Source: Ditylenchus dipsaci
Taxonomy: Eukaryota > Nematoda > Chromadorea > Rhabditida > Anguinidae
DNA: 64,000 bases
Assembly: GCA_004194705.1 (NCBI GenBank)
Contig: SADC01000910.1
Span: 310,001-374,000 of the forward strand
Direction: 5' to 3'
This document shows positions 10,740 through 22,711 of this stretch, one piece after another. The translations under genes and the position numbers were made by a program. Position 1 is the first letter of the stretch; every line of letters begins with the position of its first letter. The notes under the pieces were generated by a model, which worked only from the letters and a program-made list of their open reading frames with translations, made no database searches and was not told the DNA's origin.

Positions 10740-12010
10740 AAGGCCGTTTGTACCAATGCGAGCGTCTTGTTCAGAAATTCATGCTGAAGAAGATGGGAGA
10801 AAAAAATGCTCTGAAAAAGTGCTCTCCATGGAACCTTCAGGGGTCGATTGTTGAAAATCGAACAGTTTGGAGTTGCTTTAGTTTTTCGATTATATTTTTT
10901 GATACAAGAACAATAATGCGCAGCTGAAACACTCATTTGGTGCAGAATACAATAAGCTTTCAAATAAATACAAGTTTACTCGGGTTAGGGACCGTACAAC
11001 ATGCAAAATCTGGGCACTTTTTAGAAAAAATTTGAAATAAAAAAAGTTAGTTTCTTTTTATAAGGGTCAAAAAATTATTGATATCACCGTTTTTTAAGCA
11101 CTTGACGGTACCAGAAGGCGCAGAAACTGCACATCATTCTGATACCAAGAAACCAGCAAATTTTGAGAGAAAGCAGTCCAGAAAACAAAAAATTGTTGGT
11201 CTCTCGGCTTTTTACGGGTTATTTCAAATTTGCGCCTTCTTTGGCGTCTTGTATTTTCATCGTTTTTCAGACAAGAAAATTCAATTTTTTAAATTCATGC
11301 CAGTTAATGTTAAGACTGGCTGAAACTTGTGTCTCATCTTACAAAAAACGTAAAAATAAAGAACGCCACAGAAGGCGCGAATTTTAAATAACCTGTAAAA
11401 AGCCGAGAGACCAACAATTTTTTCGATTTCTGGACTGCTTTCAATTTTTTTTGAAAATGCGAAGATTTTGCATGTTTTACGGTTACTAATTCGAGTAACC
11501 TTGTATTTATTTGAAAGCTTATTGTATTCTGCACCAAATGAGTGTTTCAGCTGCGCATTATTGTTCTGTTATCAAAAAAGCCCTATCCCTCAATGGGGGG
11601 GGGGGTGGTGGGGTTTGCCTTGGTCCCCCCTGTTGTTTTTTGGGATTTTTTAGGCTTTAGGCTTGAGCAAGCGTTTGCCAGCATATGTTCGGACGGACTC
11701 AAACTTATTCAAGACTCATGATTAACTTCGTCCTAACATACGCTGGCCTACTTCTGATTGAGCCTTAGCCTAAAAACTCACAAAAACAATAACAGGGGGA
11801 CCAAGGCAAACACCACCCCCACCCCCACCCCCATTGAGGGATAGGGCCAAAAAATATGATCAAAAAATTTAAAAAACCCCCAAACTGTTCGATTTTCAAC
11901 AATCGACCCCTGAAGGTTCCATGGAGAGCACTTTTTCAGAGCATTTTTTTCTCCCATCTTCTTCAGCATGAAATTCTGAACAAGACGCTCGCATTGGTAC
12001 AAACCGCCTA
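10740..12010. mobile_element. Large TTAA-flanked foldback
   Basis: Inverted arms start AAGGCCGTTTGTACC and TAGGCGGTTTGTACC. TTAA lies at both outer edges (10736-10739 and 12011-12014). The arms share TGCGAGCGTCTTGTTCAG and TCAGCTGCGCATTATTGTT. The right arm is interrupted by the repeat at 11580-11847. The inner section (10985-11510) is a further palindrome with AATTGTTGGTCTCTCGGC in both orientations. TTAA targets are typical of piggyBac, but the ends are not classical piggyBac ends, so superfamily is uncertain. Confidence 0.55.
11580..11847. mobile_element. GCCCTATCC-ended foldback (family D) inserted in the arm
   Basis: Ends GCCCTATCCCTCAATGGGGG and its inverse; inside, CCAGCATATGTTCGGACGG and inverse. 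It splits the right arm of the TTAA foldback: the left arm shows the unbroken sequence TTTTTTGATACAAGAAC, so removal restores a match. Relatives at 48440-48655, 58640-59285 and 63451-63770. Confidence 0.7.
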
Positions 12011-12052
12011 TTAAGTGTTAAACGTGACATAAATTTAAATGAATATATCATA

Positions 12053-12957
12053 CAGTCGACTCTCGATTCAAGGAAACTCAAGGGACCGGCTGAAAGGCTG
12101 TCCTTAAATCGAGTGTCCTTGAATCGAGTGTTTTTGTCATAATAAACTTCATCATAAACAAAGTCTCACTGTCCTTAAATCGAGAGTTGGCCAATTTATT
12201 GTAACCAAAACAAGCGAAACAATAACGCTGATTACTAGTTTACAACAAGATGAATTAAAAGGCTTTCTGAGTTAATTTTTTATGCGTTTTTCTCACTTAA
12301 TCGTTCACAATGTCACACAGCTGTAGTATCATTGCGTTGGGAGATTTTCCTGCAAAGCTTTTTTAGCCTCTCAATTCGTGACTTAGTCAATATATATCGC
12401 CAATTCAGAAAAGAATTCCTAATCATTGAATTTCTGAACGGATTTTTAAGCTCAGGGTCTAACAATGAAAGGTTTTGAATATATACGGGCCCTCTCTAAT
12501 AAAGGGGCCCCTTCGACTTTGAGGACTTATATCTGAGTCCAGAGTAAACATTTTGCAAAACTGTTTTTCGCGTTTTCTGAACTCCCACGAGCTCTACTGA
12601 TTCCACTTTCTAGGTTTTGGTTGAGCACCCAAAATTTTGAAATTGACCTCAAAATTTTCCGATTTTTGAGGGGTTGAAAAATAAACGGGCCGGCCCGTTT
12701 AATAGAGAAAATACGGTAACTAGAAAATCTTATTGAGACCAAAAATATTCAAAATTATTCGGCAAATATACTCGATGTCCTTAAATCGAGAGGTTTTTTA
12801 TGGGACGGGACCGGAAAAAACGCTGTCCTTAAATCGAGAGGTGATTTCTTCTAATTTTAGTCAAGACCAACAAAATGAAATTTTTATGTCCTTAAATAGA
12901 GAGTGTCCTTGCATCGAGTGTCCTTGCATCGAGTGTCCTTAAATCGAGAGCCGACTG
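12053..12957. mobile_element. pogo-like element with repeated AAATCGAG motif
   Basis: Ends CAGTCGACTCTCGATTCAAG and the inverse of CAGTCGGCTCTCGATTTAAG, both flanked by TA. The sub-terminal zones carry many copies of TGTCCTTAAATCGAGAG. A second decayed repeat with AGAGAAAATACGGTA at its right end (about 12484-12717) is nested inside. No transposase seen. Confidence 0.7.
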
Positions 12958-13225
12958 TATTTCTATAATGAAGTCGTCTAAGCTCTAGTTATTTACTCTT
13001 CAATGATTGCAAAAATTCGGGTTCATCTGGAGATCTTTGGTTGTAAATCTAAATCGGAAAAGCGGCATCAGTAAAGTCCGTATGAGTGGAAAATATAATT
13101 AACAGCTTTAAAAAATGTTTCTTCTGCTTTGAAATATGCTCTATTAAGACAGGGCTTAGTTAGAGAAAATACGGTTAAGAAACAGAAAATTTTAGTCCAC
13201 TCACAAATTAATTTAGCCAGTACAA
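12958..13225. other. 5' flank of F-box gene
   Basis: Short intergenic segment with one decayed TTAGAGAAAATACGGTTA repeat end (about 13158-13176). No promoter element that I can defend. Confidence 0.35.
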
Positions 13226-16200
13226 ATGAACTCACTCAGCGATGACAATCTGGTCAGAATTATTGCAACTCTGACAAATGTGATCTTGAATGAATACTTT
13301 TTAGAAGAAAATCTTCGAGCTACTTCCTGCGAAAAACCGCTTCAGCTTAGAACTAGTGTGCCACCGATGGGGTGACTTAGCAAAACAAAGTTGGAGCAAT
13401 TACACGGTGCTCAACTCTGAAGATTCGACATTTTTTAAAAGCAAAAGTGGTGCTCAAGTAGAAAACTTTGTGGAAAATACGGCTCACATATTTGTCACGC
13501 CTTTATAAATAGTTGGCCTGTAGAAATCATGCTTAAATGTCTTAAATCTATGCCAAACCTGCTGCATCTTAAAGTTTATGAAGTTGAACTAACGACTGAG
13601 AGCTTGGCACAAATCAGTCAACAATTGCCTGACCTCAAATCTGTATATCTGGATTTGTGGGTTGATGACACTGATTTGAATCCTTTTCTGCTGAGTGCTA
13701 ACAATCTAGATTACCTGGCAATTAGCACATTGTACAGCGCACTTAAAGAAGATGTTCCTATTAATCAAATGCCCCAAACGTTGAAGTACTTGCAATTGTC
13801 AGGAGACCAGGAATTTTATTTGCTGGATAAAGTGAGCCAGGATTGCAAGTCTCTCAATTCCTTGGTTATATACAGCCAGGTGACTGATCAAATGATTGAT
13901 TTTGTTGGAAAATTAATAAGGTTGGCAACAAATTCAAATTAAATTAGACTAAAATATAAAGTTTAGCCTTAAGAACTTGGAAATCGGTCTACTAACTGAT
14001 GATCAAGGTTCAGCAGAGAGCAATTATGCACAAATCTTTACGCACTTAAACAATCTACGAGCACTGACCCTTCAGGAAGCTGATCAGTGGGTATGTAACG
14101 GAAATTTTTTGTTCTTAGTATGAATTATATTCATAACACAAAAAATATTTTACTTGTTAGCGAAAAATTTTTCGCCTCAATAAAAAGATATAAACAATTT
14201 GAGCGCCGATGGAATATACCCCTGCCGAAAAGCGCCACTGGAATATAACCCAGGCTCAGGTCCGTAGGATTAGGCTTAGGTTTAGGTTCAGGGACAATTC
14301 ATTACTAACAAGGGCTTTTATACAACTTTGCTTATCAAAAATAGTGGTTTCAGGTATTCTCCGAAAATTATTGGAGAGGGTGTATTCCAGTAGCTTTTTC
14401 GGGAAGGGTGTATTCTATTAGCGTCAAATTTTGCATAAAAGCAAAAATATTTTTTGAATAGTCTTCAGTCATTGACTAAAAATTTACAAAGGATTTATAC
14501 AAAATCGCTGCATTTTTTTCTAAAATTTCTTTGTTATAGATCACAAAATCTATTGCTGATAATTGCAAGCAGCTAGAATTGCTGATCATACAAGAATGTG
14601 ATATTTTAATCTTACGCAACACAGAATACACCTATTATTAACATTCCAAATTTAGCCATTTCTTGTAAAGGTGCTTCGCATTTGGCAAGCCTACCGAAAT
14701 TAACCTCTCTTGAAATCAGCAGTTTGGAAGGATCCCCTGAAGACCTAGAGCAATTTATCTTACAGTTGAGCGAAAGAGGCAAGCTGCAGGTCATTTATTT
14801 TTTTTTCACTCAGATTTAAGTTTTTATTTTTTTAGTCACAAATTTTTCCTTTGTCTTTTTCTGTTAAATTTTCTGACTTTTCTACGAAAATTCACCAGGT
14901 ATAAATTTGCATGATTTCGTGCAAGTTTTCTTAAAAATGTGAAATGAAAATTTAAAACTAATAAAATGTAGTGTTACCTACACATGAGTAGCCGTCGCTA
15001 ATGATCGCTGAGTTGCCGCAGCAAAAAAAAATACTTTTTTTTTAAATACTTTTTTGGACATGGACATGGACATTTTAGGGTACATTATATAAACTGGGCT
15101 GTAGGCCGAGATATTTTAGGTACGGTCTGAACCGCTTCGGGATGGGCCGGGCCTGTGTCGACTTTCCCGTGCACAGCCCTAGTTCATACTTTTAATTTTT
15201 ATGTCACATTTTGAAGAGATTTTGCACAAAGCGATATTTTCTTAGAAATGAGAATCTCAGGGATACACAATAGTTTTTCAATTTGTAAAAAATATAATTA
15301 AAAAGAGAGAGAACCAATAAAAATATTGAAAAAAGTAAATTTGTGACAAAAAAGCAAAATCGGAGCGAAAAAAGTTCAAACCGTCAAAAAGCTTAAATAT
15401 TTAGCACGTTTGGATAGAAAATGATGATATTAGACTTCCTTTAAATGGTCTTCTACATCTGATACAAAACTGCAAGGTGGGAAATTTTCTGCGTCAGTAA
15501 ACAATAACAAAAATTCTCAAAGTGTTACCCAATCTGTCTTTTCGACGTAATGTAGAGACCTATGTAAAAATGTTCGCCATGGTTGGTTTGTAAGTGAAAT
15601 TTAGTGTGTGAAAAATTAAAATTGTCGGGAGACATCGTAAAAATGATGAGAACAAACAGCTAGAAAGTATTTCCCATTCAGTTTTAGCCACTTTCCACAT
15701 TGTAGAAAAATTCGAATAAAATCTCCCGCAATTTTCGACAACTATTATTTAAACTATTTAATTACACCAATTTTTCTGTAGGACAATACTTTTTTTTCCG
15801 ACTAAAACCCTCTTTTTCTGACTTATTTCATTTCCGACTAAAACATTTTTTACTCACACTAAAACACCTTTTTCCGACTAATTTCTCGTTTGTTAAAGAG
15901 AAATGATTAAAAATGTCCGCTTTTGTCTTTTTGCTGCCCGCTTTTGCTTTAAAGTGTCCGCTTTTGGTTGAAAAGTGTCCGCCTTCGCTGAAATGTGTCA
16001 GCTTTTTGCTGAAGCGGAAAGAGCCAAAAGCGGACATATTTCAGCGAAAGCGAGCACTTTTCAGCCAAAAGCGGACTCTTGAAAGCAAAAGAGGACACTT
16101 TTCAACGAAAGCGGACACTTTCAAACAAAAGCGGACAGCAAAAAGACAAACGCGGACATTTTAAATCATTTCTCTTTAAAATTCGAAAAAGCGTACAGAA

Positions 16201-17186
16201 AAAAGCCAAACGCGGACAACAAAAAGCCAAAAGCGGACATTTTAAATGCTCTTCCGGGTCGAAACAGCCGAAAATCGGACCGGAGACCTTAGATAAGAGA
16301 TCATATAAACAAGCGAGAAATTAGTCGGAAAAAAGTATTTAAGTCAGAGAAATAAAGTGTTTTACCGTATTCTCTCTAATAGACGCCCCCCCCCTAAATT
16401 CAAAATCATGTTTTTGGCATTGTGTTTCGAGCCACTTTTCGAAAACCTTTCTCAGCCAAGTTTTCCCTCAATCCGTAGCTCATCTCACTGGCTACATATT
16501 TGATGTATAACTTACATGAGAAAAAATTTCAAAAATTGGGTCAAAATTGCAATGCCACAAACATGGTTTTGAACGCAGGGGTGGACCGTCTGTTAGAGAG
16601 AATACAGTAGCCAGTAATAAAATTAGTCGAGAAAAGCGTATGTTAGGATGGACTGAAACAGGTTTTTTCTTACTTTTTAAAGTTGGAAAGCATTTTGAGC
16701 CCGTCCTAACTTATCCTGGCCTGTCCTTGCCTAAGTATGAGCCTATAAAATGTAAAAATAATTGAAAAATGACCCTAAAATACCATAAAAAGACCATCTG
16801 GCCTTCATGAGTTGAAGTCAAAATTTTCTAAAAAAATTTCAAATTTTTTTGAAATAGATGCTTTTTTTTGCCACTTTTTGTTATTAACTATTGAAATTTT
16901 AGCCTCTGAAATCAGTGCATTTGTACTTTGAACAAGATGATTTGGCTTATTCAAGACTCTGCAAATTGGTGGATGACATAAGTGCAGACAGTCGTGATTT
17001 GATGCAAATTTTATTTAAAAGTATTGGCGAAAAAGAACAGAAGTACAAGTGGCTAAAGTTTTGCACAGAGATATCTCGACCATCCCTCGTCAATCCATGG
17101 AAGTATGCAGAGCTTAGTGATGGCATACCGTGAGTATTTAATTGATTTCTGCTAGTTAAATAATGTATTTTAGAGCGTGGGCTTAG
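13226..17186 (+). CDS. F-box / leucine-rich-repeat protein (one frameshift)
   Basis: Likely substrate adaptor of an SCF-type ubiquitin ligase. Exons: 13226-13252, 13305-13920, 13967-14090, 14540-14597, 14656-14789, 16903-17129, 17174-17186. Exon 1 (MNSLSDDNL) joins KKIFELLPAKNRFSLELVC, then HRW, giving a well-spaced F-box at residues 4-40. The rest shows leucine-rich repeats (LKCLKSMPNLLHLKVYEV; LPKLTSLEIS; PLKSVHLYF). The exons sum to 1199 nt; one added base near 13480-13505 makes 1200 nt (399 residues) and every intron phase then agrees. As written, the frame stops after VTPL. The first intron (13253-13304, 52 nt) was chosen over an alternative 25-nt intron because it restores F-box spacing. 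The 2.1-kb fifth intron is filled with repeats. The target protein is unknown. Confidence 0.75.
14198..14427. repeat. Small foldback in F-box gene intron
   Basis: Ends TTTGAGCGCCGATGGAATA and the inverse of TTTGACGCTAATAGAATAC, each followed by inverted copies of CCCGAAAAAGC and TGGAATA. Between them is a short run of TTAGG-like units (about 14265-14290). No coding potential. Confidence 0.5.
15785..16350. repeat. Inverted arrays of AAAGCGGACA units
   Basis: The left arm (15905-15985) repeats TGTCCGCTTTTG; the right arm (16020-16250) repeats AAAAGCGGACA about ten times. The outer ends share TTTTTTCCGACTAA in inverted orientation. The central TTTAAAATTTGTCC-type spacing is imperfect and I found no target duplication. 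Same general design as the elements at 27023 and 30246. Lies in intron 5 of the F-box gene. Confidence 0.6.
16375..16607. mobile_element. CCGTATTC-ended pogo-type MITE
   Basis: Ends CCGTATTCTCTCTAATAGAC and the inverse of CTGTATTCTCTCTAACAGAC with TA on both sides (16373-16374, 16608-16609). The termini match those of the pogo element at 60766-61851, implying mobilisation by that type of transposase. Lies in F-box gene intron 5. Confidence 0.75.
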
Positions 17187-17279
17187 GAGATGCAATTTTC
17201 CAAACTACTAAAATTTTATGAAACTTGCGTTTAATTAATTTATCTGTTCTTTAGTTTAATTTAATGTCTGAATATGATT

Positions 17280-18000
17280 GTCGGGCACTACCGGAGTATA
17301 CAAAGCTTCCCTCCCCCCCCCCCCCACCCCAAACGAATTTTTTTAAAGTGTTTCCAAACACCCTATATCGACCTAAAATTGCCTCAGAAGCTCGAAAAAG
17401 ACATTATTTTTGAGTTCTGGTCAAAAAAATTGAGTTTTGGGACCACCGAAAAGTACCCATTTTGACCATTTTTGAAGGGATTTAGGGCCGTATTAGGGTG
17501 GAAATGGACCAAAAAGGGGCCAATTTAGTGTGAAAAGGAAGATGTTGAACATAGTTTTGTTGACTAGGGCCTACCGCATAAATAAACTATGGTATGCATA
17601 CATTTTTTATGCATCCAGAGTCACTTTTGAGTTATTTGCGTCTGAGGTATGTGGGTGTGCGCATCTCAACCCCAAGCAACCAAGCCCCATGCGACCCCTT
17701 AGGGGGCGCAGGGGGCTTGGTAGCTTAGAGATGCGCGCACTCACTTACCTTAGACATAATTTCGAGCAAGACTCTTGAACAAAAATGCATTTAGAGGTTC
17801 TTTTTGCCCAGCTCCAGTGACCAAAACATGCAAATGGTCGAAATTCGAAAATGCTCAAACTCGATTTTTATAGACCGGAACTTAAAAATAATGTCTTTTT
17901 TGAACTCCTGAGGCAATTTTAAGTCGATACAGGGTGCTTGGAAACACTTTAAAAAAAATCTCATTGGGGGGGGGGCGGTTATACTCCGGTAGGGTCGATT
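17280..18000. repeat. Foldback with C/G-run arms and GCGCATCTC core
   Basis: Arms (about 17295-17440 and 17860-17995) share TACCGGAGTATA-type ends, a run of C or G, and TTAAAGTGTTTCCAAACACC in inverted form. The core (about 17540-17830) is a full GCGCATCTC-family copy. So the same core sits in at least two unrelated sets of arms (compare 3640-4500). Confidence 0.65.
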
Positions 18001-18115
18001 GTCCTTAAATCTATTAAAATGATTGGTGGAAATTGCGGGTTCACCATAAGCCTTCAAAAGCCTTTTGACCAAAGCTTTTGAATAGAAACAGTTTTCATGA
18101 CTTACGATGTGATTT

Positions 18116-18805
18116 ACCGTATTCCCTGTAATTTAGCCTCCCCTCTAATTTAGCCCCTCTCAAGAGAGGATCCAAAGAGTTTAGCCCCTGTCTCTAATTT
18201 AGCCCCTCCCCCCTAAACCGAAAAAAAAATATTTTTGGTAGTCATTTGGGGTATATAACCAGTGGAGTCGGTCATTTTATTCCTTCTTAGGTTTTGTGCT
18301 GTGGTGAGCAGTTGTGTTGGATCATTTTTATGGTTGAATTAGTTTAGTTGGCTAGGTCATTTCTACTGTGTTGGTTCAGCTGGCTGAATCAGTCCAACTG
18401 GATGGATTGGTCCAGGTGAGCGATTGTGTTGGATGGACTATCATTAGAATATTTTTTCCATAGTTGCAGTATTATGTCGGTAACGAGAAGACGGCACATT
18501 TCGTTACCGAGTTATCAGGCTAATAACGAAATGGATTGGTCCAGGTGTATTGATCCATCTGACTGGGTTGGTTTATCTAGCCCTATAAATGACGATGATA
18601 TTAACATTACAAACCCAGAATTTTACATTAATTGTTAGTACATTTTATGTTGTTATGAAATCCGAAAAAACTTGCTGATGTTCGTCAAAATTTTTGTCAC
18701 CCGGGAGCAGGCTCAAAAAATTTAGCCCCCCCCCCTTTCTAATTTAGCCCCCCTCTAAATGGGATCCAAAAATTTAGTTTGGGGGCTAAATTAGAGTAAA
18801 TACGG
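18116..18805. mobile_element. CCGTATTC-ended pogo-type element, 690 bp
   Basis: Ends CCGTATTCCCTGTAATTTAG and the inverse of CCGTATTTACTCTAATTTAG with TA flanks (18114-18115, 18806-18807). Sub-terminal zones repeat CTAATTTAGCCCC. The interior (18240-18710) differs from the short MITEs and contains a 70-codon frame (18426-18638) ending in an acidic segment (NDDDINITNPEF). That could be the C-terminal end of a deleted transposase, but I see no catalytic motif. Confidence 0.7.
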
Positions 18806-19654
18806 TAACCCATTTTTAACCCATTTAGCACTAGAAAAGCTGTGTGTACCGAACTAAGCTTTTTGTGCAGAATTTCACGCTGAGCACGATAGTTGAAAAA
18901 AATTCGGAAAGAGAAGGGACAAAAGCAAAATAGACGTGCTTAAAAAATGGATTTCATATTTTTTTATTTCAATCCATTCAAGTCTTTCAAAAAGTTAGCT
19001 TTGTATACTTTTCACATATATCTATTCTGGCTCTGTTCACTTTTAGCACGCCAAATTCTTATGCTGGTTGTTGTTGTTTCTTTCTATCCTGATGTATTGG
19101 ACCTGAACCAGCGTCGTTGGCTTTTCCCATCTAGGAGCAGATGGTCCATAAGTATCTAAAATTTTGTCATTATGTTTTTTATTAAGTTAAAGTGTCTTCA
19201 ATACTTTTTTCTAAGTTTTATCTACTAGAAATAAAATTTAGGCTTCAGAAAAAAATTTACGTACAAATGGGCATTTTTTTTAACAAACAAAATCTAGAAA
19301 AAAGGTTGCTGCCAGCTGGCCCTGGTGATTCAAAAAAATCTAACTGACGTGAGATAGTTTACTTTTGAAAAATCACGAGTGGAAATCGAATCTCCTACCA
19401 CCTTTACCATTGAGCTACCAAGGCTACTTTGAATTGAAAAATCATTATTTTTTAAATTTTCCCGGCACGAGTGTTCTCAAAAATGAGGGTAATGAAATAA
19501 GAATGACTTTATACACTGAGAATAATGATGATTTTAGGCCGGACTATTGTATAATACCTTTGCCCGATTAAAAGACACTTTTCACCGAAAAAAAATTTCG
19601 CTCCAAAATGACTAAAACCATGGCACAAACCTTCTAACAGGGTAAACTGTTTGT

Positions 19655-19910
19655 TCACTGGAGTTGGGCAAAAAGAGCCTCTATTGCATTTTGACCATGA
19701 GTCTTGCTCGGAATCATGTCTAAGGTAAGTGAGTGCGCGCATCTTTAACATATCAAGCCCCTGCGCCCGCTTCATGGGCGCAGGGGCTTGGTGGCTTGGG
19801 GTTGAGATGCGTAAACCCACATATCTTAGACTTAAATCACCCGAAAGTGACTTTGGATGCATAAAAACCATATGCAAACTAGAGTTTCTTTATGCGCTAG
19901 GTCCCGTCAG
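19655..19910. repeat. GCGCATCTC hairpin-family repeat
   Basis: Carries GTCTTGCTCGGAATCATG, GTCTAAGGTAAGTGAG, a GC-rich hairpin (AGCCCCTGCGCCCGC...) and the inverse GTCTAAGATATGTGGG block, ending near CTAGAGTTTCTTTATGCGC. A further copy of the family described at 1205-1500. Confidence 0.65.
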
Positions 19911-20112
19911 GAGGTTCGGGTAACCTTCATGTGGTTTGGGAACTCTTCAGGTGCTTTGGGTAACATTAAGGTTGTTTTGGTACCTTTCAGGTGGTTTGAG
20001 TACCATCCAGGTGGTTCAGGCCCCCTTCAAGTGGTTTAGGTACCATGCAGATGGTTTAAATACCATCTAGGTGGTTTGGTTACCCGTCAGAAGGTTCGGG
20101 TACCATTCCTAC
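19911..20112. repeat. 20-bp tandem array (GGTGGTTTGGGTACC)
   Basis: About nine imperfect units of roughly 20 bp with consensus near TTCAGGTGGTTTGGGTACCA. The same unit forms the arrays at 37690-37980 (inverted), 38780-39165 and 42670-43335. Confidence 0.7.
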
Positions 20113-20308
20113 TTTTTAGTAACTATTTATTTAGTAAAAATAACTTTTGTTGTCACCGAGATTTGAACCTGTGGCCTAAATAACGAATCTTGGTCCCACG
20201 AGGAAAACATTTTCAAGAGTTAACTGTATGTCGTGACGACAGACAGACAACAGCGATTTGGTATACAGTCGACTCTCTGATTAACGTCCCCTTAGAGCCA
20301 GTTCAAAC

Positions 20309-20492
20309 TAGTGCTGCGCATTTGTGTTTTTGCGATGTTGCGATGCGATGTTTTTGGGTCCGAGGACTTGCGATGCGATTTTTGCGTGTTTCAAAACTTT
20401 GCGATGCGATGTTGCGATGCGATGTTTAAGGCAAAATTTCGTGCGATGTTGCGATGTTTGCGATGCGATATATCGCATCGCACGCAGCACTA
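20309..20492. mobile_element. hAT-like MITE with GCGATGCGATG repeats
   Basis: 184 bp; ends TAGTGCTGCG and CGCAGCACTA; exact 8-bp duplication GTTCAAAC (20301-20308, 20493-20500). The interior is tandem GCGATGCGATGTTT-like units. The overlapping open frames are repeat translations. Confidence 0.9.
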
Positions 20493-21073
20493 GTTCAAAC
20501 CTCATAAACGACTCTACGAATAACGTCTCTTCACAAATTTATCAAAACTTTTTTAAAATTTTAAGTTGTCTCAAGGCGCATTCACAATGACGAGGCTGTT
20601 TGCGGATGCTAAACCAGACTTTACACTCGGAAATAGACATAACTTTTTTTTTAATTTTCAAAAATTATTCTTTTGGTGCCATCTTGTAGTCAAGATTCAG
20701 GGCTACAAGATGAGCTATTGATAAGTTAGACATTGTTGAAAAAATTAAGTTAAAAAAGAAAGACTCTGCACAAGCACCGCACTCGAATTCGAGTTAGGAT
20801 TCTTAGGCAGAGTCTTGAAATTTTATCTGAGTTTTTAAAGCAACATTCACTCAGTCAATAGCTCATTTGGGAGCCCTAAACCTTAACTATATGATGTCAG
20901 AAGCCAAGTGTTTGTGTTTTGGTTGTGTTTTGTTTTGTTTTGTGTTTGTGTTAGTGTTTGTGGCTGCGATTTTTTGTGTGCATTTGTATGGTATGTCAAA
21001 TATGCACGAATCAAATATGCACCGGATCAAAAAGTCCGTTAAGTATCCGGTATATCCATGATGTGCTTTACTA

Positions 21074-21290
21074 TTGGGTTGGTGCATAACTAACGTCGGT
21101 TTTTTGTTGTGTTAATTTAGTGAACAAACAAAAACTTGATTGATCGAACTACCAAGCAAATGGGAAGCTGTTATTGATGTAGAGGGTGAATATGCTCCAG
21201 AATACTATTCAGAAATGTTATAGGTCGACTTGTATTTGGGTTGTTGTTGTGTGCAAATGAAAAACCGATGTTAATTATGCACCAACCCAA
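21074..21290. mobile_element. mariner-derived MITE with transposase tail
   Basis: 217 bp; ends TTGGGTTGGTGCATAACTAA and the inverse of TTGGGTTGGTGCATAATTAA; TA at both sides (21072-21073, 21291-21292). The short frame around 21155-21222 (KWEAVIDVEGEYAPEYYSEM) resembles the C-terminal LPxRWxxVIxxxGxY end of mariner transposases. So it is an internally deleted mariner with the 3' coding end retained. Confidence 0.85.
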
Positions 21291-22711
21291 TATTATCTCC
21301 GTCACAAATACCCGTCAAGGTCACCTCGTCTCGCATTTGAAATTTTATGTACTTTTTTCCCGATTTTCTAGTCTGAGATTTTTGAAAAAAATCATCCGGA
21401 TTTACAACGGATATCCGTGACAAATAATTTTTTAAACCACGTAATGGAGGTGAAGGATGGTTCACGGACTCCAGTAATATTGATCCCGTTACTTTAACGA
21501 AAGTCTCTGATCCTTCAATGCTCTAATTTTGCGACTTGATAGCCAAAGTGCGCGTCAAAAAGTTAAAACGAAAGAATCTTCTGGAATACTTTACTCACTG
21601 GTTGTAAGGTGGTTATTGTTTATGGTCATTATAAAATTAGTAAAACTTCGAATAAGGTCCGACGTGTAAGAGGTAAGAAAAATGTCTCTCTCATTAACGA
21701 CTTCCTGATTAACGTCCTCTCAGGGTTGGTCCCTTGTAAGACGTTAATCAGAGAGTCGACTGTAGTGCGAAAGTACAATACCTACCATAGGGTGGGTATC
21801 ATGGTTTTAGTCAATTGGCCAAAAATTATTTTCTTAAAAAGTATGTTCACAATCCTAAAAACCTGTTTAACGCACGTTTCAGCTGTCAAAATGGCAAAAA
21901 TCATCATTTTATACGTTTTTAGGCGAAAGTATTATACTATAGTTCAGCCTGATTTTACTATTATTCTCATTCTGACAGAATATTTATTACCTTTTTGTAT
22001 ACGAATATATTCTTGTTGTCAATGGGCATATTGTTTTATTTAAAACGTTTTAATTTACTGCGGGGTTTTTATTTTATTTTAAAAGCAGTGAAGATGTGTG
22101 AATTTAAAAACGTTATTGAGGGATAATAATTTAAACCTGCTGCATCATTCTTTTATTCGTCACTTTGTGTGTTGGAACAGACGGCAATTCATCTAGATAA
22201 AAATATTGTGCATTTTTACAAAGTTTTCTATGTTATTCTGTATGTTATTCATTTACCAAATAAAGTAATTTGAAAAGACTTTAAAATTAAATCGGCCTCT
22301 TTTTAACATGGCAAATTTAAATTTTCAAATGTGTGCAAGACCACTAATTTCGCATTAATTTATTGGCTTTTTTATGTATCACAGCTATACGGAACTGCCG
22401 AACTACTAAATCAGTCGGAAATTCTTCGATTGTCACCACACTTTTCAACTTTTGATTTTTTGCCTTGATCCGCCCTGTCCTATATATTTATACTGTGATT
22501 TTGTAAGGATTGTTGCGTTCAATCGAACGACGTTTCCAGTCAGGACAATAGGTTTCCCCTGGAAACCTATTGCGACCCTAAATATATCCAGATTTCGATA
22601 ATCAAATTCAAATCCAGTTTTGTCTTGTCCAGATTTAGTCGACACAGATGATCTAGTTGCAAAATCATCATTCTATTTGTGGATCTTGATTTTTGAAGCT
22701 TGCTCTCTGAT

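Larger units (their letters stand above)
20276..21762. mobile_element. pogo-like element carrying two nested elements
   Basis: Ends CAGTCGACTCTCTGATTAAC and its exact inverse GTTAATCAGAGAGTCGACTG, flanked by TA (20274-20275, 21763-21764). It hosts a hAT-like element (20309-20492) near its left end and a mariner-derived element (21074-21290). It also has TAACGTC motifs at several internal sites. No transposase. Confidence 0.75.

Noticed and set aside
13280..13304. A 25-nt microintron in the F-box gene
   Set aside because: The 52-nt intron 13253-13304 with the same acceptor gives a normal intron length and correct F-box spacing.
14255..14295. Telomere-like TTAGGC repeats
   Set aside because: Only a few imperfect TTAGG units inside a small foldback; no array and no chromosome-end context.
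15828..16324. Lys-rich frames in the AAAGCGGACA arrays
   Set aside because: Translations of the tandem unit inside an F-box gene intron.
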